Assembly: GCA_003451975.1 (NCBI GenBank)
Contig: DMIX01000094.1
Location: 1 to 12,090, forward strand
Direction of reading: 5' to 3'
DNA length: 12,090 nucleotides
Source: Propionibacteriaceae bacterium
Lineage (GTDB): Bacteria > Actinomycetota > Actinomycetes > Propionibacteriales > Propionibacteriaceae
Under the pieces are notes generated by a model. That model was given only the letters and a program-made list of their open reading frames with translations, searched no databases and was not told the DNA's origin. Positions 7,396-12,090 of the stretch are shown here, one piece after another. The stretch's first letter is position 1. The number at the start of each line of letters is the position of its first letter. Position numbers and translations under genes: made by a program.

Positions 7396-8049
7396 ATGGG
7401 GAAGCTGTTTAGACCGGGTGGACGGATGGTGTCGGCGCTCGTGGCGTTGACCTTGATGATCGGACTGGTACCGGGCACCGAGGCGTGGGCGGCGAAGCGA
7501 ATCACCACCGGCACAATCGCACTCTCAGGGACAGCCGTCGTCGGCGGCAAATTGACTGTATCGACCAAGGGGTGGAAGCCGAAACGCCTCACCTACAGCT
7601 ACCAGTGGTATCGATCAGGAACGAAGATCAAGTACGCCACCAAGCAGACATATCGACCCACGCGGCTGGATCTGGGAAGGCAACTCCAGATCAAAATAAC
7701 GGCCAAGAAAAAGGGCTACAAGGCAAAAAGCAGAACTGTGCGGCTGGTCAACCCCATCGGTCGAGGGAGGATCACCCCCGGGCAGGTGTGGATCAGCAAC
7801 AACACCTACGCGGGCAATCTCTTGGCGGTGAACATGTTGTGGCCCAACGCCACGCCAGCGGTTGGAGCGACTTTCCGCTACCAGTGGTTCCGCGACGGAG
7901 TTGCCATCATCGCTCCCACTGCGACCAAGGACAAGTACCAGTCGACCTCTGCTGACGCCGGAAGGTATCTGAGCGTACGGGTGACCGCCTCGGCGCCGGG
8001 CTATTACAGCACCACGGTGACCAGCGCGCGGCGCTACATCAGTCCCTAG
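7396..8049 (+). CDS. small secreted protein with two Ig-like 'QWYR' modules
   Basis: This is a 217-residue exported protein. The signal peptide spans about residues 1-33 (MGKLFRPGGR, then MVSALVALTLMIGLVPG, cleavage near EAWA/A). Two similar beta-sandwich-like modules follow: one with TYSYQWYRSGTKI...DLGRQLQIKITAKKKGY, the second with FRYQWFRDGVAI...DAGRYLSVRVTASAPGY. The same module ends the LRR protein encoded divergently. Such modules occur in tandem in actinobacterial cell-surface proteins and usually serve as spacers or adhesion parts; no catalytic domain is present. The ATG at 7396 is preferred over GTG 7357 because GGAG (7387-7390) lies five bases before it. The first module is very lysine-rich (KPKR, TAKKKGYKAK), giving a basic surface. 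No sorting signal is seen. Confidence 0.75.
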   Translation: MGKLFRPGGRMVSALVALTLMIGLVPGTEAWAAKRITTGTIALSGTAVVGGKLTVSTKGWKPKRLTYSYQWYRSGTKIKYATKQTYRPTRLDLGRQLQIKITAKKKGYKAKSRTVRLVNPIGRGRITPGQVWISNNTYAGNLLAVNMLWPNATPAVGATFRYQWFRDGVAIIAPTATKDKYQSTSADAGRYLSVRVTASAPGYYSTTVTSARRYISP

Positions 8050-8159
8050 ACCGGTTGGTGCCCTACCGGCCTTCGGCGAGACCCGGTCAGGGCGCAGCGG
8101 GAGGGGCGAGCGGGGTCAGGTCAGGGGAGGTCCCCATGTCTTTGCGACAGAGCGCTCCC

Positions 8160-8165
8160 TAGGCT
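8160..8165 (+). promoter_or_regulatory. candidate -10 element of a leaderless GTPase transcript
   Basis: TAGGCT fits the actinobacterial -10 form TAnnnT and ends six bases before the ATG at 8172, so transcription would start at the A of the start codon. No Shine-Dalgarno-like sequence is present in front of that ATG. The -35 region is not convincing. A short inverted repeat GGGGA/TCCCC (8124-8135) lies just upstream. Confidence 0.3.
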
Positions 8166-8171
8166 GGCGAC

Positions 8172-9302
8172 ATGACCCAGTGGTTCACCGAATCGTTCAG
8201 CACCGAGTTCGCCAAGCAGGCCGAGCAACTCGGTCGTGTGAACATCGCAGTCTTCGGCAAGACCGGGGTGGGAAAGTCCACCTTGGTCAACGCCATCTTC
8301 GGCGCACCGGTGGCCGACACCGGAATCGGAGCGCCGGTCACAATGGGTTCGCACATCTACCTCGACGACCGCGGCACCTTGGGCATCATCGACACCCGCG
8401 GGGTGGAGATCGGTCGCGATGACGCCGAAATCCTCAAAGAGCTCACCGACATGGTGAAGCAATCCCGCACCAAGGCATTGAGTGACCAGATCCATGTCGC
8501 CTGGTACTGCGTGCGCGGCATGGACCGCCGGTTCGAGGAGGTCGAGGAGCGCTTCATCCGCACCCTGGCGGACCTCGGCCTGCCGGTGGTCGTGGTGCTG
8601 ACTCAGGTTCCGATGCGGGAGGGCCGATTCCATCCCGACGCCGTCGAACTCGCCAACCAGATCAAAGACCGCAACCTGCCGATCTACGGCGGGCGTCCCT
8701 TCATGACCTACGCCCTGAGGGACCAGTTCGCCGGTCAGTCGCCCTACGGCTTGATCGACGTGTTACGGGCGACCTTTCACCGTGCTCCAGAAGCGGTTCA
8801 GGCAGCCCTCGCCGCAGCGCAGGAGATCGATCTGGAACTCAAATCGTCGCAATCGAACAAGACCGTAGCCGCCGCTGTCACTGCAGCGGCCGCTGCCGCC
8901 GCAGTGCCGATCCCGTTCTCTTCAGCGGCAGTGCTGGTGCCCATCCAGTTGTCGATGATGGCGCGCATCGCCCACCTGCACGGCTTCGGCCTGGACAAGT
9001 CGGCGTTACTGGCGGTGGCATCGACGTCGGTGGCCACCTCGGCGGGCCGCGCTGCCGCAGCCAGCCTGCTGAAACTGATTCCCGGTGCCGGGTCCGTCGC
9101 AGGCGGTGTGATCAATGCCACCGTCGCTTCAGGATTCACCTTGGCGATGGGTCAGGCCTGGCTGGTGGTGTGCCAACGGGCGTTCACCAAGAACCTGCCG
9201 ATGCTCGACGGCAAGGTCGACACCGAAGCCGTGCGTCACCTCTTCGAATCCGAGCTGGCCAAGCGGCTACCCCGAATCCGGAAGCACGAGCAGGTCCGGT
9301 GA
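8172..9302 (+). CDS. Era-like GTPase with C-terminal alanine-rich DUF697-like region
   Basis: This 376-residue protein has a G domain in its first half. The P-loop is GKTGVGKST (29-37), a candidate G2 threonine is Thr57 in PVT, and G3 is DTRG (74-77). The G4 position, VVVVLTQVP (Thr144-Gln145), lacks the usual NKxD/TKxD aspartate, so base specificity may be relaxed. The second half carries two Ala/Val/Ile-rich stretches (about 231-257 and 285-330, the latter with LLKLIPGAGSVAGG) typical of DUF697-like regions attached to Era-like GTPases. These may insert in or lie against the membrane. The cellular role of this family is unclear to me. Start ATG 8172 is the only good choice; no ribosome site is seen. 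Its last 36 bp overlap the convergent response-regulator gene. Confidence 0.85.
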   Translation: MTQWFTESFSTEFAKQAEQLGRVNIAVFGKTGVGKSTLVNAIFGAPVADTGIGAPVTMGSHIYLDDRGTLGIIDTRGVEIGRDDAEILKELTDMVKQSRTKALSDQIHVAWYCVRGMDRRFEEVEERFIRTLADLGLPVVVVLTQVPMREGRFHPDAVELANQIKDRNLPIYGGRPFMTYALRDQFAGQSPYGLIDVLRATFHRAPEAVQAALAAAQEIDLELKSSQSNKTVAAAVTAAAAAAAVPIPFSSAAVLVPIQLSMMARIAHLHGFGLDKSALLAVASTSVATSAGRAAAASLLKLIPGAGSVAGGVINATVASGFTLAMGQAWLVVCQRAFTKNLPMLDGKVDTEAVRHLFESELAKRLPRIRKHEQVR

Positions 9303-9983
9303 CAGTGGCGGCGTAGGGCGGCTCGGCTGACCCAGGCCGTGCCGCACGCCCCACAGCGCCAGTTGGGTGCGATCGCTCAAGCCTGTCTTGCGTAGACACC
9401 GCTGCAACTGGGATCGCACGGTGTTGACGCTCACATGGTGCTGCTCGGCGATCGCCTCATTGGTGGTCAACCCTGAGCACAGCAGGGCCACCACGCTGAG
9501 TTCGGTCGTCGTGAGCAGGTCGGTGATCGGATCCCGATCACCCCACAGCATCGCTCCGCGGGCCACCAATTCGGCGCGGATCGCGGTGGTGACGGTGGCC
9601 GAGAGCAGCACCTGGCCGGCAGCGGCAGCCCGCACGAACGATGCCAGGTCGGCGTTGTTGATCGGTCTGGTCAGGAAGGCCATCGCGCCACAATCGAGGG
9701 CATCGATCGCTCGGGCGTGGTTTCGGTGGGAGGTCAGCACCATGACGCTCACCGCGCGGGTCGGCTGCGGTGCGGTCAGCGCCCGAATGGTGGCCAGGCC
9801 GGGCTTGCCTGCCAACAATACGTCGGTGAGTACAACGTGTGGACGTCGATTCCGAGCCAGCAACTGAACCGCCTCGTGGGTGCCAGCCTCGCCGACCACC
9901 ACGATGTCGCCGGATTGCTCCAAATGCTGACGCAGCATCCTGCGCTGTCGAAGATTGTCATCACCGAGGACCACCCGGATCAC
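9267..9983 (-). CDS. orphan LuxR/NarL-family response regulator
   Basis: This 238-residue two-domain transcription regulator has a receiver domain at residues 1-120, with acidic pair Asp8-Asp9, phospho-acceptor Asp54 (VLTDVLLAG) and switch Thr84 (VLTSH). The normally conserved lysine is replaced by Arg106 (LTRPI). The C-terminal LuxR-type helix-turn-helix at about 156-215 has TTTELSVVALLCSGLTTNEA, VSVNTVRSQLQ and LRKTGLSDR, all typical of DNA-binding NarL members. No histidine kinase lies beside it, so its partner must be elsewhere. Start GTG 9983 gives the family N-terminus MIRVVLGDDN; AGGCAGG lies just before it. Its 3' end runs 36 bp into the opposite-strand GTPase gene. A role in controlling the nearby pst genes is possible from position only. 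Confidence 0.9.
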   Translation of the reverse strand: MIRVVLGDDNLRQRRMLRQHLEQSGDIVVVGEAGTHEAVQLLARNRRPHVVLTDVLLAGKPGLATIRALTAPQPTRAVSVMVLTSHRNHARAIDALDCGAMAFLTRPINNADLASFVRAAAAGQVLLSATVTTAIRAELVARGAMLWGDRDPITDLLTTTELSVVALLCSGLTTNEAIAEQHHVSVNTVRSQLQRCLRKTGLSDRTQLALWGVRHGLGQPSRPTPPLSPDLLVLPDSG

Positions 9984-10425
9984 ACCGACCTGCCTTTCGC
10001 TCGGCCAGGAACGCAGGGCCTCAACTCGAATGGTGACACGGCGACGTCAACACCAGATGGCTGGCAGTTGTCCAGACGGTGATCCCCGCATGGCAATGCG
10101 GTGATGGTGGGGTCTCGTCGCGGGGGACTTATCGTCCGAATGGGTGAATTCTCAGGGCAACTTCATCCAACTCATCAGTTCGTCTTAACGGATCGTCCCG
10201 GATCGCGCGTTGTGGGGTCGGCGAGCCGTTCTCCCGGCTGCCGCAGGCATGTGGGGCCCATGCCCGCACCGCAGCGCGACGCTGAGCGAGGGATAGCGGT
10301 TTCCTGGTGTTCATCTGACACGGGGCATTCCGATACCTAGCTCGCGACGGTGACCGCGACGCCTTTGGCACGCTGACGCCGTCGGACTCGCAGTCGCGGG
10401 GCCGAACGGAAAGCAGGAGTACTGG
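9984..10425. other. 442-bp intergenic region before pstC
   Basis: I find no protein here that I can support: the short open frames show no domain, ribosome site or familiar composition. There is a small hairpin CCGCAT-GGCA-ATGCGG (10086-10101) and another inverted pair GGCATG/CATGCC (10246-10264), neither followed by a T run. The region must hold the promoters of the divergent response regulator and pstC. A TTGACG-like -35 is seen on the minus strand (within GTTGACGTCG near 10045-10054) without a matching -10. I looked for the tandem GTTCACC-type PHO box and found only one partial match (GTTCATCTGAC near 10309). Confidence 0.6.
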
Positions 10426-11466
10426 ATGCCGAACCCCGCGGTGCTGGGTCAGGTGGCACGTCCACCCGAACCGGAGGTCGTCGTGCGTCCGCAACCGGAT
10501 TCACCCCGGGCGATCACGGCACGGCTGGGTGGTTCGGATCGTGCCTTCGGCGTCGTCACCCACGGTGGCGGCGTCGCGGTACTGCTGTTGATGACCTTGG
10601 TCGGGCTGTTCCTGGCCGTGCGCGGTGCGGAGGCGGTGTCCACGGCCGGATTCTCCTTCTTCACCGAACAGGCCTGGGAGCCGAACTCGCACCGTTTCGG
10701 GATTGCGGCGGTCCTCTTCGGAACCGTGACCATTGCGGTGATCGCGATCACCGTGGCCCTGCCGTTGGCGCTGGGCACAGCCACCTACATCTCCGAGTAC
10801 GCCCCCAAACACCTGCGCGGGCTCCTGGTTGGCGTGGTGGACCTAATGGCCGCCATTCCCAGCGTGGTCTACGGACTGTGGGGAATGTTCTGGCTGGAAG
10901 GCCAGGTGCTGCCGGTGGCGCAATGGTTGAGCACCTACCTGGGGTGGATCCCCATCTTCGCTGCGCCGCAGTTCAATCCCGACGATCCGCTGGCCACCCC
11001 GACGGTGTTCACCGCCAGCGCGCTGATCGCTGGCCTGGTGGTGGCCATGATGGTGGCACCGATCGCAGCCTCCATCATGCGTGAGGTCTTCACCCAGGCG
11101 CCGGTCGGTGAACGCGAAGGCGCGCTCGCCCTGGGTTCGAGCAAATGGGGCATGATCCGCACCGTCGTTTACCCCTTCGGTTTCGGAGGCATCGTCGGCG
11201 GCACCATGCTGGGCCTAGGCCGGGCACTGGGGGAGACCATCGCGGTCTATCTGGTGATCAGCCCGGTCTTCGTCATCAACTGGCAGGTGCTGACGACCGG
11301 GTCAAACTCGGTGTCGGCTCTGATCGCCCTGCGCAACGGCGAGGCGTCTCAGTTCGAGCTGTCAGCCTTGATGGCCGCCGGATTGGTGTTGTTCATCATC
11401 ACCATGGGAATCAACTTCGCAGCCGGCGCCTTGATTCAACGGTCCCGATCCGGGGCGGCGAGCTGA
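10426..11466 (+). CDS. pstC: phosphate ABC transporter permease PstC
   Basis: This 346-residue inner-membrane permease pairs with PstA to form the channel of the PstSCAB high-affinity phosphate importer. After a proline-rich cytoplasmic N-terminus of about 40 residues come six hydrophobic helices, the first at about 46-66 (AVLLLMTLVGLFLAVRG). Family marks are FFTEQAWEPNSHRFGI, IAVALPLALGTATYISEYAP-type sequence (partly ITVALPLALGTATYISEYAP), MAAIPSVVYGLWG, and the cytoplasmic EAA loop for the ATPase, EGALALGSSKWGMIRTVVYP (from residue 231). LGRALGETIAV follows. AGGAG (10415-10419) sits six bases before the ATG. The stop is four bases before pstA, so they share a transcript. No pstS precedes it. 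Expression is expected to rise in phosphate limitation. Confidence 0.95.
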   Translation: MPNPAVLGQVARPPEPEVVVRPQPDSPRAITARLGGSDRAFGVVTHGGGVAVLLLMTLVGLFLAVRGAEAVSTAGFSFFTEQAWEPNSHRFGIAAVLFGTVTIAVIAITVALPLALGTATYISEYAPKHLRGLLVGVVDLMAAIPSVVYGLWGMFWLEGQVLPVAQWLSTYLGWIPIFAAPQFNPDDPLATPTVFTASALIAGLVVAMMVAPIAASIMREVFTQAPVGEREGALALGSSKWGMIRTVVYPFGFGGIVGGTMLGLGRALGETIAVYLVISPVFVINWQVLTTGSNSVSALIALRNGEASQFELSALMAAGLVLFIITMGINFAAGALIQRSRSGAAS

Positions 11467-11470
11467 CGCC

Positions 11471-12090
11471 ATGAGCGATCTGCTGAACGCCTCGACCGGA
11501 CTGGCGATGATCGGTGCCCGCACCCAGGTGCGCTCCGAGGATGTCACCACCGATGCCGCCGGGCAGATTCGCCGTCCGCTGTCGGGAATCCGAGCCGATG
11601 ACATAGTGCGAATCGTCGGTGCCGCCCTCGCTGCGGTGGCGATCACCTACTGGCTCACCACTCAGGTGCTGCCGATTGACAGCCCGGTCGGTTTCGTCGC
11701 GATCGCCTATCTGCTTTTCGTCGGGCTCTATGCGGTGATGGTCAGCTTGGACGCTGATCGCGTCACGCTGCAGGACCGCATCATCGCAGTGGTCATCCAC
11801 TCTGCGGCCATCACCTTGCTGCTGGCGCTGATCCTGGTCGTGGTGTTCGCCCTCATTCGAGGGTCGGCGGCCTTCAGCCAGTGGAACTTCTGGGTTCAGG
11901 ATCTCTCCCTGGCTGGACCCCTGGATCCGTTGACTGTCGGCGGCATGGCGCACGCCGCTGTGGGCACCTTGATCATGATCGCGATCGCGTTGGCGATCTC
12001 CATTCCGTTGGGGCTGCTCGCTGCAGTCTGCATGGCGGAGTTTCCCTCCCGGTTCACCCGAGTGCTGCGCACCGTGGTGGAGGCCATGAC
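11471..12090 (+). CDS. pstA: phosphate ABC transporter permease PstA (3' end beyond window)
   Basis: The first 206 codons of the second Pst permease are present; the gene runs off the right edge at GCCATGAC. The family-typical part starts near residue 104: a helix at 104-128 (HSAAITLLLALILVVVFAL), then NFWVQDLSLAGPLDPLTVGG, AHAAVGTLIMIAIALAISIP and LGLLAAVCMAEF, the characteristic start of the permease core. Before this is an N-terminal extension of about 100 residues with two further hydrophobic segments (about 46-66 and 73-92), not in the classical six-helix form. ATG 11471 is chosen because it lies four bases after the pstC stop. No strong ribosome site is seen there, so translation may be coupled to pstC. 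pstB and perhaps phoU should follow. Confidence 0.92.
   Translation, partial: MSDLLNASTGLAMIGARTQVRSEDVTTDAAGQIRRPLSGIRADDIVRIVGAALAAVAITYWLTTQVLPIDSPVGFVAIAYLLFVGLYAVMVSLDADRVTLQDRIIAVVIHSAAITLLLALILVVVFALIRGSAAFSQWNFWVQDLSLAGPLDPLTVGGMAHAAVGTLIMIAIALAISIPLGLLAAVCMAEFPSRFTRVLRTVVEAM

Noticed and set aside
8049..8098. Possible terminator after the small secreted protein (GACCGG...CCGGTC)
   Set aside because: The outer stem is only 6 bp, spans 38 bases of loop, overlaps the stop codon, and has no T run.
10300..10335. Possible PHO box upstream of pstC
   Set aside because: Only one partial GTTCATC unit is present; the 11-bp direct repeat expected of an actinobacterial PHO box is missing.
10101..10340. 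Small open frame in the gap before pstC, considered as a missing gene or pstS remnant
   Set aside because: It has no signal peptide, lipobox or PstS motif, and the start has no ribosome site.

Overview
This is a high-GC bacterial chromosome segment with GTG starts, short spacers and a mycobacterial-type GT4 mannosyltransferase. These traits point to an actinomycete. The composite repeat at the left edge (cores resembling GGTTGAGGAG...CTCGAAACC) recalls repeats I associate with Propionibacteriales, so a member of that order is a reasonable but unproven guess. No phage, plasmid, transposase, tRNA, rRNA or CRISPR signal was seen.

Layout. Positions 1-280 hold a non-coding block of 56-bp and 33-bp tandem repeats flanking a 39-bp imperfect inverted repeat. 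On the plus strand follow an acyl-CoA synthetase of the 4-coumarate:CoA ligase type (500-2107) and an MgtA-like GDP-mannose-dependent glycosyltransferase (2230-3351). A translationally coupled pair comes next: a small polytopic, tentatively Yip1-like membrane protein (3478-4158) and a membrane-tethered alpha/beta-hydrolase-like protein (4155-5111). A long hairpin (5148-5209) separates this rightward block from a leftward gene for a secreted leucine-rich-repeat protein (5234-7135, minus). That gene has nine consecutive C in its coding strand just after the signal peptide. Divergent from it is a small secreted protein (7396-8049) built from the same 'QWYR' Ig-like module that ends the LRR protein. 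Then come an Era-like GTPase with an alanine-rich C-terminal membrane-associating region (8172-9302) and, converging and overlapping it by 36 bp, an orphan LuxR-type response regulator (9267-9983, minus). After a 442-bp gap without a gene, the phosphate ABC transporter permease genes pstC (10426-11466) and pstA (11471 to the window edge) begin. No pstS precedes them.

How the genes fit together. The first two enzymes suggest lipid or cell-envelope metabolism (acyl activation and mannosylation of a membrane lipid). The next four genes encode membrane or secreted proteins. The LRR/Ig-like divergent pair looks like a surface-exposed module, possibly with length-variable expression through the poly-C tract. 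The pst genes form the start of a phosphate-uptake operon whose binding-protein gene must lie elsewhere. I see no clearly new defence or mobile system. The most notable items are the poly-C tract in the LRR gene, the shared module of the divergent secreted pair, the GTPase with a degenerate G4 motif, and the pst operon lacking an adjacent pstS.
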